In this document: positions 54,147 to 62,640 of the stretch, piece after piece
Layout of the letters: every line of letters begins with the position of its first letter
Position numbering within the stretch: position 1 is the first letter of the stretch
NCBI GenBank assembly: GCA_029552825.1
Contig: JAKPDL010000116.1
Coordinates: 1-64,000 of the forward strand
DNA from: Bacteroidota bacterium
GTDB taxonomy: Bacteria; Bacteroidota; Bacteroidia; Bacteroidales; VadinHA17
Length of the DNA stretch: 64,000 nucleotides
Direction: 5' to 3'
Program-made: the position numbers and the translations under genes
Notes under the pieces: generated by a model
The model's input: only the letters and a program-made list of their open reading frames with translations
What the model was told of the DNA's origin: nothing
Databases searched by the model: none

Positions 54147-55013
54147 ATGAGTCATACAATTCTGTTGACTGTTATAGTTCTAGGTTCGGTCGGACTGGCT
54201 GCAGCAGTTATATTATACTTTGTCTCTCAGAAATTCAAAGTTTATGAAGATCCGAGGATTGATATAATTCAGGAAGCTCTGCCTGGTGCCAACTGCGGAG
54301 GTTGTGGTTTTACAGGTTGCAGGAATTTTGCAGAGGCACTTGTTAAAGCTGATACATTGGATGGTCTTAACTGCCCGGTAGGCGGAGCAACAGTGATGGC
54401 TGATGTAGCGAAAATACTTGGCAAAGAGGCTGTTGTATCCGAGCCTCTTGTAGCAGTGGTAAGATGTCAGGGAAGTTATGAGCACCGGCCACGCACATCT
54501 GCATATGATGGTGTTAAAGAGTGCCGGATAGCCCACCTTCTTTATGGAGGTGAAACAGATTGTCATTACGGTTGCCTTGGCTATGGTGATTGTGTAGAGG
54601 CATGCCAGTTTGGTGCAATGTACATGGACGAAAAAACCGGGCTGCCTGTAGTTATTGATGAAAAATGCGTGGCATGCGGTGCTTGTGTAAAAGCCTGTCC
54701 AAGAAACATCATTGAGCTCAGGAAGAAATTCAAGAAAGACAGGAAGATTTATGTATCATGCGTCAACTGCGACAGAGGCGGCCCCGCGAGAAAAGCCTGC
54801 AAAGTTGCATGTATTGCATGTAACAAGTGCTTCAATGTCTGCAAGTTCGGAGCCATCACCATTCAAAACAACCTTGCATATATCGATTCATTCAAGTGCA
54901 CACTTTGCCGTAAATGTGTGACTGAATGCCCTACAAGTGCTATTGTAGAGCTAAATTTCCCTCCACGCAAGGCTGAGGAAGAAGCAGTAAAAGAAACATT
55001 AACCCAAAAATAA
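54147..55013 (+). CDS. rnfB: Rnf complex subunit RnfB, multi-cluster ferredoxin
   Basis: RnfB receives electrons from ferredoxin. The protein (288 aa) has an N-terminal membrane anchor (residues about 5-25), the ferredoxin-like [4Fe-4S] segment PGANCGGCGFTGCRNF with LNCPVGG, then ferredoxin motifs CVACGACVKACPRNII, CIACNKCFNVCKFGAI and CTLCRKCVTECPTSAI. All Cys motifs are intact. The C-terminal part is longer than the shortest RnfB proteins, as in many Bacteroidota. It follows rseC by 4 nt. Confidence 0.95.
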   Translation: MSHTILLTVIVLGSVGLAAAVILYFVSQKFKVYEDPRIDIIQEALPGANCGGCGFTGCRNFAEALVKADTLDGLNCPVGGATVMADVAKILGKEAVVSEPLVAVVRCQGSYEHRPRTSAYDGVKECRIAHLLYGGETDCHYGCLGYGDCVEACQFGAMYMDEKTGLPVVIDEKCVACGACVKACPRNIIELRKKFKKDRKIYVSCVNCDRGGPARKACKVACIACNKCFNVCKFGAITIQNNLAYIDSFKCTLCRKCVTECPTSAIVELNFPPRKAEEEAVKETLTQK

Positions 55014-55031
55014 TTATATACGACCCCTACT

Positions 55032-56366
55032 ATGCTAAAAACATTTCCGCGCGGCGGTGTCCATCCGCCAGAGAACAAACTGACAGCAGGCAACCCGATT
55101 GAGATACTTCCGCCACCTGAAACGGTTGTTATCCCGGTTACCCAGCACCTTGGAAAACCTGCAGTAGCAACAGTTAATAAGGGTGATAAAGTTCTGGTTG
55201 GACAACTTATCGCCAGAGCAGAAGGATTTGTTTCGGCAAATATACATTCATCAGTATCAGGTACAGTATCAAGAATAGATACAGTAACAGACATCTCAGG
55301 TTACAAACAGACATGCATTATTATTGACGTATCGGGAGATGAATGGCTGAGTGACATAGATAGAAGTCCTGATATTATAACTGAGATTAAACATTCGCCT
55401 GAAGAAATAATTCAGAAATGCCTCGATTGCGGTATTGTAGGACTTGGCGGTGCAACTTTCCCCACCCATGTTAAGCTGAAAGTCCCTGCAGGTAAAAAAT
55501 GTAATCTACTCATTATCAATGGTGTAGAATGCGAACCCTGGCTTACATCTGACCACCGCCTTATGCTCGAAAAAGGAGAGGAAATAATTACAGGGGCAAG
55601 AATCATGATGAGAGCACTTGGGGTCACAAAGGCAATTATCGGCATTGAAAACAACAAACCTGATGCAATTGCACATTTAAGCAGGTTGCTAAATGGGGCT
55701 AACGATATTAGTGTACAGGGATTAAAAGTTAAATACCCTCAGGGTGGTGAAAAACAGCTGATTAAAGCACTTACTGGAAGGGAGGTTCCTTCAGGTGGTT
55801 TACCGATTGATGTTGGAGTGGTAGTTCAAAACGCTGGTACTGCATACGCTGTATACGAAGCTGTGCAGAAGAATAAGCCTTTATTTGAAAGGGTAGTTAC
55901 CGTGACAGGTAAGTCACTTTCAAAGCCTGGTAATTTCCTTGTTAGGGTGGGCACACCGGTTGCGAAGCTCATCGAAGCAGCAGGAGGATTGCCTGAAAAT
56001 ACGGGGAAGATAATATCTGGAGGTCCTATGATGGGAAAAGCACTGGCAAACCTTCAGACACCTGTTGTGAAAGGCACTTCTGGTATTGTTGTGTTTCCTG
56101 CTGAAGAATCACAAAGACCTCAGGTAGGTCCCTGCATTCGCTGCAGTAAATGTGTTTCGGCCTGCCCGATGGGACTTGAACCTTATCTTCTTATGAGTCT
56201 GGCTGAAAAAGGCCTGTTTGAAAGAATGAAGGCAGAAAAGGTTACCGACTGCATTGAATGCGGTTCGTGCAGCTATATATGTCCGGCCCACAGGCCCCTT
56301 CTGGACTATATCAGGCTTGGGAAAACCACTCTGTTTAAAATGATGCGTGAAAAAAGTGTGAAATAA
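55032..56366 (+). CDS. rnfC: Rnf complex subunit RnfC
   Basis: RnfC is the NADH-binding peripheral subunit. The protein (444 aa) begins FPRGGVHPPENKLTAGNPIE and has the flavin/NADH-type segment VGLGGATFPTHVKL, IINGVECEPWLTSDHRLMLE, KYPQGGEKQLIKALTGREVP and the SLBB region. Two [4Fe-4S] motifs close it: GPCIRCSKCVSACPMGLEP and DCIECGSCSYICPAHRPLL. Length and order fit the family. It lies 18 nt after rnfB. Confidence 0.95.
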   Translation: MLKTFPRGGVHPPENKLTAGNPIEILPPPETVVIPVTQHLGKPAVATVNKGDKVLVGQLIARAEGFVSANIHSSVSGTVSRIDTVTDISGYKQTCIIIDVSGDEWLSDIDRSPDIITEIKHSPEEIIQKCLDCGIVGLGGATFPTHVKLKVPAGKKCNLLIINGVECEPWLTSDHRLMLEKGEEIITGARIMMRALGVTKAIIGIENNKPDAIAHLSRLLNGANDISVQGLKVKYPQGGEKQLIKALTGREVPSGGLPIDVGVVVQNAGTAYAVYEAVQKNKPLFERVVTVTGKSLSKPGNFLVRVGTPVAKLIEAAGGLPENTGKIISGGPMMGKALANLQTPVVKGTSGIVVFPAEESQRPQVGPCIRCSKCVSACPMGLEPYLLMSLAEKGLFERMKAEKVTDCIECGSCSYICPAHRPLLDYIRLGKTTLFKMMREKSVK

Positions 56367-56378
56367 TCATACAACAGA

Positions 56379-57380
56379 ATGAGCAGTTTGTTAACAGTTT
56401 CACAATCACCCCATATCCATACCGGGGATGATACAAAAAAGCTGATGCGGGGAGTTATTATCGCCCTGATTCCGGCTTTCATTGCTTCGGTTTATTATTT
56501 CGGCTGGGGAGCACTAATTGTCACTGCAACATCAGTATTGTCGTGCATATTCTTTGAATATGTAATTCAGAAATATCTGATCAGAGGTCCGGTTACCATC
56601 ACTGACGGCTCTGCAATAGTTACAGGACTTTTACTGGCCTTCAACCTGCCTTCAAATCTACCTGTACACATTATAATAATCGGTGCTCTGGTGGCAATTG
56701 GCATAGGCAAGATGAGTTTTGGCGGATTGGGTAATAATCCGTTCAATCCCGCTCTGGTAGGACGTGTGTTCCTTCTGATATCTTTTCCGGTTCAGATGAC
56801 AACATGGCCTGTACCATCAGGTTTCAAAACCGGATATGCTGATGCAGTAACAGGGGCTACACCTCTTGGGGTACTTAAAGAAGGTATCAGAAACGGCGAA
56901 CAGGTATCACAACTTATGAACCAGATCCCGGATCACATGCAGATGTTTTATGGACACATGGGCGGGTCGATGGGCGAAGTAGCAGCACTGGCATTGCTTA
57001 TTGGTTTTGTTTATATGCTGGTAAAAAAAATAATTACATGGCACATTCCTGTTGCTGTTACAGGCAGTATAGCACTATTCACCGGTATTCTTTGGCTGAT
57101 TAATCCGGAGAAGAATGCCGATCCCCTGTTTCATCTTCTTACAGGAGGTGTCATGCTGGGAGCTATATTTATGGCAACAGACTATGTTACATCACCTATG
57201 GTACCAAAAGCAATGATCATTTACGGTATAGGTATCGGGGTAATAACTGTAATAATAAGGGTTTATGGAGCATATCCCGAAGGTGTTTCATTTGCCATTC
57301 TTATCATGAATGCTTTTGTACCCCTTATGAATGCATGGATAAAACCAAAACGTTTCGGAGAGGAGGTTAAAAATGGCTAA
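56379..57380 (+). CDS. rnfD: Rnf complex subunit RnfD
   Basis: RnfD is an integral membrane subunit with covalent FMN. The protein (333 aa) has about nine membrane segments. The FMN-attachment Thr is in DAVTGATPLGVLKE. FGGLGNNPFNPALVGRVFLL and VMLGAIFMATDYVTSPM are family motifs. It overlaps rnfG by 8 nt, and its last codons carry a Shine-Dalgarno site for rnfG (AGGAGGT at 57361). Confidence 0.95.
   Translation: MSSLLTVSQSPHIHTGDDTKKLMRGVIIALIPAFIASVYYFGWGALIVTATSVLSCIFFEYVIQKYLIRGPVTITDGSAIVTGLLLAFNLPSNLPVHIIIIGALVAIGIGKMSFGGLGNNPFNPALVGRVFLLISFPVQMTTWPVPSGFKTGYADAVTGATPLGVLKEGIRNGEQVSQLMNQIPDHMQMFYGHMGGSMGEVAALALLIGFVYMLVKKIITWHIPVAVTGSIALFTGILWLINPEKNADPLFHLLTGGVMLGAIFMATDYVTSPMVPKAMIIYGIGIGVITVIIRVYGAYPEGVSFAILIMNAFVPLMNAWIKPKRFGEEVKNG
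57361..57367 (+). promoter_or_regulatory. Shine-Dalgarno site of rnfG
   Basis: AGGAGGT lies 5 to 6 nt before ATG 57373, inside the last codons of rnfD. The same core occurs before rnfE (57932-57939) and rnfA (58525-58530), unlike the other genes of the window. Confidence 0.6.
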
Positions 57381-57948
57381 GATCGAATCTTCGCTTAAGA
57401 ACATGATTATGTCGCTTACCTTTATAGCACTTGGTGCTTCAGCGGCACTGGGTTTCGTTTATGAAATAACAAAGCGGCCGATAGAATTAACAAAACTCAA
57501 TAAAAAGCTGGAGGCCATTAAAGCTGTGGTTCCTTCCTTTGACAACAACCCCGACCAGGAGATGTTCAAGCTTCCAACAGGTGAAGGCGACAGCCTTGAA
57601 GTTTTCCCTGCCAAAATAAATAATGAAATTATCGGGTATGCAGTCAGAACATCAACACAAAAAGGTTTCAGTGGATACATTGGAATAATGGTAGGTTTTA
57701 GTCCTGACGGCACAATTATAAATACAAACGTCCTTGAACAAAAAGAAACCCCTGGTCTTGGAACAAAGATGACGGAACCCTCTTTCAAAGACCAGTTTAA
57801 TGGAAAAAATCCGGATAATTTCAAACTTAGAGTAAAGAAAGACGGTGGCGAAGTTGATGCCATAACTGCTGCCACAATAACATCAAGAGCGTTCTGTGAT
57901 GCACTGGAAAGAGCTTATAATACTTTAAAGAAAGGAGGTCTGATATGA
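57373..57948 (+). CDS. rnfG: Rnf complex subunit RnfG
   Basis: RnfG is a membrane-anchored periplasmic subunit with covalent FMN. The protein (191 aa) has one N-terminal membrane segment (residues about 10-30, [20 protein letters not shown]) and the FMN_bind domain with [29 protein letters not shown] and the flavin-attachment Thr region [18 protein letters not shown]. It overlaps rnfD by 8 nt and rnfE by 4 nt. Confidence 0.95.
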   Translation: MAKIESSLKNMIMSLTFIALGASAALGFVYEITKRPIELTKLNKKLEAIKAVVPSFDNNPDQEMFKLPTGEGDSLEVFPAKINNEIIGYAVRTSTQKGFSGYIGIMVGFSPDGTIINTNVLEQKETPGLGTKMTEPSFKDQFNGKNPDNFKLRVKKDGGEVDAITAATITSRAFCDALERAYNTLKKGGLI

Positions 57949-58526
57949 GTCTGGCTAAACAATTCACCAAGGGATTCTTCAGGGAGAACCCTATCCTTGT
58001 CCTGCTGATAGGTATGTGTCCCACACTTGCAACCACCACCTCAGCCATAAACGGACTGGGAATGGGCATTGCGACAACATTTGTACTAACATCTTCCAAT
58101 GTAGTTATCTCTTTACTGGCAAAATATATTCCCGATAAAGTAAGAATTCCCTCATTCATAGTGGTTATAGCTTCATTTGTAACCATTGTTGACCTTGTTA
58201 TGCAGGCTTATGTTCCAGGTTTGTATGAGACTCTTGGCATTTTCATTCCGCTAATTGTTGTTAACTGTATCGTTCTTGCAAGGGCTGAGGCTTTTGCCAG
58301 CAAGAATAAGTTACTTCCCTCCTTTCTCGATGGACTGGGTATGGGACTTGGATTTACCATGGCGCTAGGGATACTTGGAACAATACGTGAAATACTCGGA
58401 AGCGGTTCAGTTTTCGGATACAAGTTCATAAAGGGTGACGGAATACTGGTTTTCATTCTAGCACCCGGTGCATTTATAGCACTCGGCTATCTTATTGCAT
58501 TTATAAACAAAGTCAGGAAAGCATAG
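57945..58526 (+). CDS. rnfE: Rnf complex subunit RnfE
   Basis: RnfE is a polytopic membrane subunit paired with RnfA. The protein (193 aa) has six hydrophobic segments. Family motifs are [56 protein letters not shown] and [18 protein letters not shown] at 57931-57939 is a strong Shine-Dalgarno site 5 nt before the start. Confidence 0.95.
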   Translation: MSLAKQFTKGFFRENPILVLLIGMCPTLATTTSAINGLGMGIATTFVLTSSNVVISLLAKYIPDKVRIPSFIVVIASFVTIVDLVMQAYVPGLYETLGIFIPLIVVNCIVLARAEAFASKNKLLPSFLDGLGMGLGFTMALGILGTIREILGSGSVFGYKFIKGDGILVFILAPGAFIALGYLIAFINKVRKA

Positions 58527-58530
58527 GAGG
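58525..58530 (+). promoter_or_regulatory. Shine-Dalgarno site of rnfA
   Basis: AGGAGG overlaps the rnfE stop and lies 8 nt before ATG 58539. Only its first two bases fall in the rnfE stop codon, so the rest is not constrained by coding, unlike the SD sites of rnfG and rnfE. Confidence 0.6.
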
Positions 58531-58538
58531 AAAAGATT

Positions 58539-59114
58539 ATGGAATATATTATCATTATCATCTCTGCCATCTTTGTAAATAACATCGTTCTTGCGCAGTT
58601 TCTTGGTGTTTGTCCTTTTCTAGGTGTATCAAATAAAGTCAGCACTTCATTTGGTATGGCAGGTGCTGTGACTTTCGTTATGGTACTTGCTACCATGGTA
58701 ACTTATCTGATTTACACATATATTCTGGTAAAACTGGGTATTGCATTTATGCAAACCATTACCTACATCCTTGTAATTGCAGCTCTGGTTCAGATGGTTG
58801 AGATAATATTAAAAAAGATAAGTCAGCCTCTTTATCAGGCACTTGGCATATTTCTCCCTCTCATAACAACAAACTGTGCTGTTCTGGGTGTTACTCTTCT
58901 TGTTATAAAAAAGCATTACAATCTTCTCGAAGGGGTTGTTTACAGTGCAGCAACAGCTATCGGCTTCGGTCTGGCTCTGGTGATTCTTGCAGGTATAAGG
59001 GAGCAGCTTGACCTTCTCAACGTTCCAAAAGGAATGAAGGGAGCCCCCATCTCACTTATAACAGCAGGAATACTTGCTCTTGCATTTATGGGTTTTTCAG
59101 GGATAGTACGATAA
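58539..59114 (+). CDS. rnfA: Rnf complex subunit RnfA
   Basis: RnfA is the second of the two inverted homologous membrane subunits that form the ion path and coordinate an iron centre. The protein (191 aa) has six membrane segments and the motifs VNNIVLAQFLGVCPFLGVS, TTNCAVLGVTLLVIKK and VYSAATAIGFGLALVILAGI. It is the last gene of the operon and converges with the ZIP gene after 12 nt; no terminator is visible. Confidence 0.95.
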   Translation: MEYIIIIISAIFVNNIVLAQFLGVCPFLGVSNKVSTSFGMAGAVTFVMVLATMVTYLIYTYILVKLGIAFMQTITYILVIAALVQMVEIILKKISQPLYQALGIFLPLITTNCAVLGVTLLVIKKHYNLLEGVVYSAATAIGFGLALVILAGIREQLDLLNVPKGMKGAPISLITAGILALAFMGFSGIVR

Positions 59115-59126
59115 AACCCTTCAATT

Positions 59127-60002
59127 TCAGGATAGAAGAAGTAAACTTAAGCCGATAATTATCATACCGCTCAGCAGTCCGTAAATCGCGGTATGGTGTT
59201 TGCCGTACCGGTGGGCTGATGGCAGAAGTTCATCAAAAGATATATATATCATTATGCCTGATACAATGGCATATATGTAACCCAGCAAGGCACTTCCTTT
59301 AATAACAGATATCAGGCAAATGCCAAGGAGTGCGCCAATTGGTTCAGAAAAACCTGACATCACTGACCATATCAGGGCTTTTTTCCTGGAGCCAGTTGCC
59401 ATGTACACAGGTACTGAAACTGCAATGCCCTCCGGGATATTATGTATAGCTATTGCCAGCGCAATGCTTACTCCAATGGTGAAATCAGAAATACCTGAAA
59501 TAAATGTTGCTATACCTTCCGGTATATTATGAACAAAAATTGCAAAAGCCGTAAAAATGCCTACCCGCATCAACCTTGTGTCTCTAATACTGCTGTAATG
59601 TCCCCATCTATGCCTCCTTTTCTGCCCCACTTCAGGATTGACTAACGGCCGGGTGGCCTCAATTTCTGCAATTTGTTCCACATCTCTTGCCTCATGAGGA
59701 TTATCAACTGCCGGAATAAACTTATCAATCAAAGCTGTAAGAATAAATCCGATTACAAGAAAAATGAATGAGAGCCAGCTGGATACATTTTCACTGTATA
59801 CGCCGGAAAAATTCAGTCTCGATTCAGGAAGCAGTTCTGTAAAAGAGATATAAATCATCACTCCGGCCGAAAAACCGAGAGAAAACGACAGAAACGATGG
59901 TTTTGTCCGCCTGGCGAAAAAAGCAACCAGTCCACCCGCACCTGTTGCCATACCCGCAATGAAAGTCATAATTAAAGCCCTGATTATTACAGCGGAATCC
60001 AT
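59127..60002 (-). CDS. zupT: ZIP family metal transporter (ZupT-like)
   Basis: The protein (291 aa) takes up Zn2+ and other divalent metals. It has eight hydrophobic segments and both metal-site helices: FVHNIPEGIATFISGISD and AIHNIPEGIAVSVPVYMATG, each with the His-Asn-x-Pro-Glu-Gly pattern. A charged central loop (RDVEQIAEIEATRPL, GQKRRHRWGHYSS) is typical of metal-binding loops. It has a well-formed promoter and a palindrome at the start of transcription, fitting regulation by metal. Exact metal preference is not visible. Confidence 0.93.
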   Translation of the reverse strand: MDSAVIIRALIMTFIAGMATGAGGLVAFFARRTKPSFLSFSLGFSAGVMIYISFTELLPESRLNFSGVYSENVSSWLSFIFLVIGFILTALIDKFIPAVDNPHEARDVEQIAEIEATRPLVNPEVGQKRRHRWGHYSSIRDTRLMRVGIFTAFAIFVHNIPEGIATFISGISDFTIGVSIALAIAIHNIPEGIAVSVPVYMATGSRKKALIWSVMSGFSEPIGALLGICLISVIKGSALLGYIYAIVSGIMIYISFDELLPSAHRYGKHHTAIYGLLSGMIIIGLSLLLLS

Positions 60003-60023
60003 TGTCCCTGTTTTTTTTATTTA

Positions 60024-60037
60024 GTTTAAATTTAAAC
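60024..60037. promoter_or_regulatory. 14-bp palindrome at the zupT transcription start
   Basis: GTTTAAATTTAAAC is a perfect palindrome, directly downstream of the -7 box and covering the expected start of transcription. It is in the right place for a repressor, such as a Fur/Zur or DtxR/MntR-type metal sensor, but the sequence matches no well-known box exactly. Confidence 0.45.
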
Positions 60038-60039
60038 AA

Positions 60040-60070
60040 CAAATGTATTGTTTTGAAATCTATTTGCAAA
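60040..60070 (-). promoter_or_regulatory. Promoter of zupT
   Basis: On the minus strand TTTTTG is followed after 19 nt by TACATTTG (60040-60047). Both parts match the Bacteroidota consensus with optimal spacing. The start of transcription would be near 60033, inside the palindrome. This is the best promoter seen in the window. Confidence 0.7.
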
Positions 60071-60111
60071 AAGCAACCTTTACATAATATTTCATTACTT
60101 TTATATGTAAC

Positions 60112-60693
60112 GTGCATACTTCAGTGCATATATCGGAATATTACCGGATTCTTGGTCTTACCAGGGGTTGTACGGTAGATGACATAAAAAAGTCATACCG
60201 TAAAATCGCAAGGGAATATCATCCTGATCTGAATCAGGATCCTGGAGCAAAGGATATATTCATTTCTGCAACAGAAGCTTATGAGTTCCTGATGGCAAAT
60301 CATTCAAGGATAGCTTCTGCAGAAAGCGAATATGAAAGAGTGATGGAAGAATGGAAAAAATTCAGAAGCGAACAGGCAAGGCGAAGGGCAAGTGCTTATG
60401 CCCGTACATCATATTCAAAATTCAGAAATACTGATTTTTACAAGAGTACCCGCATATTTGACGGAACAACTATTATTGCTTCAATTATCATTTCTTTGAT
60501 GGTGCTTATTATTGCAATATACGGATACTTCTACAGATTACATCATCCGATACCCGGACTGAAAGATCCATCAGTTTTTATTCTGATAATTTTTATTCTT
60601 CTTGGCATGACACTTTTCATTAAATCATATATTCACCTTAAAGCGTATATTGAATCGTCAAAAAGAAAGTCTGATGTTCAGAAAAATAGTTAA
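60112..60693 (+). CDS. Membrane-anchored J-domain protein
   Basis: The N-terminal J-domain has the DnaK-contact motif REYHPDLNQDPG, preceded by EYYRILGLTRGCTVDDIKKS. After a short charged linker (about residues 75-115, SEYERVMEEWKKFRSEQARR) two membrane segments follow (about 122-142 and 153-175). There are no G/F or zinc domains, so it is a J-domain adaptor that would bring DnaK to the membrane. The start is GTG 60112 or GTG 60124 (193 or 189 aa). It overlaps the thioesterase gene by 20 nt. Confidence 0.85.
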   Translation: MHTSVHISEYYRILGLTRGCTVDDIKKSYRKIAREYHPDLNQDPGAKDIFISATEAYEFLMANHSRIASAESEYERVMEEWKKFRSEQARRRASAYARTSYSKFRNTDFYKSTRIFDGTTIIASIIISLMVLIIAIYGYFYRLHHPIPGLKDPSVFILIIFILLGMTLFIKSYIHLKAYIESSKRKSDVQKNS

Positions 60694-61156
60694 CCCTTTC
60701 GACAGGAAATTGAACATGTGTTTTGGCTGCGGGCCTGAAAATCCGGCAGGACTAAAACTTCATTTTACAGAATGCAAGGGAGAATTGCAGGCTAAATGGT
60801 TACCATCAGAACATTACCAGGGATATCCCGGTGTTCTTCACGGAGGAATAACAGCCGCACTGCTTGATGAAACAGCTGCATGGTTTGTATATACCGTAAT
60901 TGGCACTGCAGGTGTAACTTATACTATGAATGTCAGATATCACCATCCTGTATATATTAATAAAGGTGAAGTAAAAATAACAGCAAAGCTAATCAACAGG
61001 GAAGACAAAAATGCCCTCATTCTCTGCCAGTTAACAGACAGTAGCGAAAAATTATGTGCTGAAGCTGAATTGAACTATTTTTTGTATCCGGTGAAAATTG
61101 CAAAACAGAAGTTCAAATATCCTGGAAAAGAGGCATTCTATAGCAATGACGGCTGA
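60674..61156 (+). CDS. PaaI family hotdog thioesterase
   Basis: The start ATG 60674 (160 aa) is preferred over TTG 60650. The hotdog fold has CFGCGPENPAGLKLHF, YPGVLHGGITAALLDETAAW with the active-site Asp/Glu and His region, and TYTMNVRYHHPVYINKGEVK. PaaI-type enzymes cleave acyl-CoA thioesters, including phenylacetyl-CoA derivatives; the substrate is unknown. It overlaps the J-domain gene by 20 nt, suggesting coupled expression, although a functional link is not evident. Confidence 0.88.
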   Translation: MFRKIVNPFDRKLNMCFGCGPENPAGLKLHFTECKGELQAKWLPSEHYQGYPGVLHGGITAALLDETAAWFVYTVIGTAGVTYTMNVRYHHPVYINKGEVKITAKLINREDKNALILCQLTDSSEKLCAEAELNYFLYPVKIAKQKFKYPGKEAFYSNDG

Positions 61157-61178
61157 TAAGATCAAAATCATTAAATAT

Positions 61179-61202
61179 ATTTTGAATACATTTATTCAAA
61201 AT
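61179..61202. promoter_or_regulatory. 24-bp palindrome before the metallophosphoesterase gene
   Basis: ATTTTGAATA (61179-61188) and TATTCAAAAT (61193-61202) are perfectly complementary across a CATT loop. It ends 11 nt before ATG 61214. It could be an operator, an RNA hairpin in the leader, or a weak terminator of the thioesterase gene, since T-rich sequence follows. Confidence 0.5.
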
Positions 61203-61213
61203 TTTAAATAAAA

Positions 61214-62134
61214 ATGAAATTCCTGATTGTATTTTCAACTGCAATGGCAATGCTTGTTTCATTCTCCGGAAAAGCGGAAAAACCGGTAGTATCTGCAGAG
61301 ATGCAGGAACAGACACCATTATTCAGTTTTGGTATCATTACAGATGTTCAATACTGTGATTGTGAACCTGCAGGTTCGAGATTTTACAGAAATTCCTTTC
61401 AGAAACTCGAAGAAGCTTTCAATACATTCAAGGCAGAGAATCCTGCTTTTATCATAAATCTCGGGGATCTTATTGAAAAAGACTATTCATCATTTTTACC
61501 TGTTCTGAAGATTATGGAAAATAGCGGGTTTAAAATCTATTATACAACTGGAAATCACGACTTTACAGTTGAATCAAAATATAAAAAGCGGATTCACTCT
61601 CTTCTGGGATTAAAAGAAGAATATTACTCATTTTCTTACGATAAATTCAGATTTATTGTTCTGAACGGGAATGAGATAAGCACCTATGGTTCAGGAGGAA
61701 GAGCGACTATCAGGCAAGCTGAAGAGATGATCTCGAAATTAAAAGCAGAAGGCGAACCAAATTATCACGACTGGAACGGTGGAATAAGTGAAAAACAGAT
61801 TTCCTGGTTAAAGTCCCGTCTGAATGAGTCCTCAGCAAAAGGCGAGAAAGTGTTTATTGTATGCCACTTTCCGGTATGGCCCGAAAATGAACATAATTTA
61901 TTTAATTACAGAGAAATAGTTGATTTACTTGGAAATTACAATAACATAATTGCCTGGTTCAGCGGGCATAATCATGCCGGTAATTACGGCAACAGCAATA
62001 TGGTTCATCATTATACCTTTAAAGGTATGGTTGAAACAGAGAGTTCCAACAGCTATGCAATAGTAGAAGTTTACAAAAACAAAATATGGATTAAGGGTTA
62101 CGGAAGGGAGAAAAATATGATTCTTGCTTATTAA
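61214..62134 (+). CDS. Exported metallophosphoesterase, ADP-ribose/CDP-alcohol diphosphatase-like
   Basis: The protein (306 aa) has a signal-like N-terminus (MKFLIVFSTAMAMLVSFSG). Metal-binding motifs of calcineurin-like phosphoesterases are all present: FGIITDVQYCDCEPAGSRFY, NLGDLIEKD, TTGNHDF, VCHFPVWPEN and FSGHNHAGNYG. The start FGIITDVQYCD...RFYRNSF resembles ADPRibase-Mn, which hydrolyses ADP-ribose and CDP-alcohols. Export is unexpected for that activity, so an extracellular nucleotide substrate may be used. A 24-bp palindrome lies directly upstream. Confidence 0.85.
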   Translation: MKFLIVFSTAMAMLVSFSGKAEKPVVSAEMQEQTPLFSFGIITDVQYCDCEPAGSRFYRNSFQKLEEAFNTFKAENPAFIINLGDLIEKDYSSFLPVLKIMENSGFKIYYTTGNHDFTVESKYKKRIHSLLGLKEEYYSFSYDKFRFIVLNGNEISTYGSGGRATIRQAEEMISKLKAEGEPNYHDWNGGISEKQISWLKSRLNESSAKGEKVFIVCHFPVWPENEHNLFNYREIVDLLGNYNNIIAWFSGHNHAGNYGNSNMVHHYTFKGMVETESSNSYAIVEVYKNKIWIKGYGREKNMILAY

Positions 62135-62170
62135 AAATGTTTCGTATTGCAGACAATTTGTATAATACTT

Positions 62171-62551
62171 TTATTTGCCTTTAAGCTCGATAAAATTAAA
62201 AGGCACTGAGAGCACCGCTGAAAAATATTCTCCCCTTTCCAGAATATCCTCATCGCCCTCGTCATAATACCAGTTAAAAATATATTTTTTATCTTTTACC
62301 GTTACGTAAATTATTTTCTGAAAAAGTTTAATGAAGACTCTTGCACTGGCACTGTTGAAATATTCCATGTGTATATTTACCACCGTGATATCAGCAGGAT
62401 TCTTAATATATTCATTGATCCACTCCTCTACTGGTTGATAGAACTCCTCAGCATTTTCATGGATAGAACGGCCGGTGATCTGGATTACTCCTTCAGGATC
62501 AAGAATAATTTCAGGTGTATTCTTCCCCTTTTCTATCCTCAGTTCCCCCAT
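62171..62551 (-). CDS. DUF1987/SiaC-like protein
   Basis: The start ATG 62551 gives 126 aa, beginning MGELRIEKGKNTPEIILDPE; the longer frame adds an unrelated N-terminus. The pattern TPEIILDPEGVIQITGRSIH, ENAEEFYQPVEEWINEY and MEYFNSASARVFIKLFQKI fits the DUF1987 (SiaC) family. In Pseudomonas SiaC binds the diguanylate cyclase SiaD and is phosphorylated by SiaB at Thr/Ser. No siaA, siaB or siaD gene adjoins here, so it may act with distant partners. It is downstream of tsaD on the same strand. Confidence 0.8.
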   Translation of the reverse strand: MGELRIEKGKNTPEIILDPEGVIQITGRSIHENAEEFYQPVEEWINEYIKNPADITVVNIHMEYFNSASARVFIKLFQKIIYVTVKDKKYIFNWYYDEGDEDILERGEYFSAVLSVPFNFIELKGK

Positions 62552-62640
62552 AAAAAAACTTTGCGCGAATATAAATAAATTTTTAATACTGCTTTTCAGG
62601 AAAGATATACACACATTAAAAACAGGCAGATGTTTGATGT

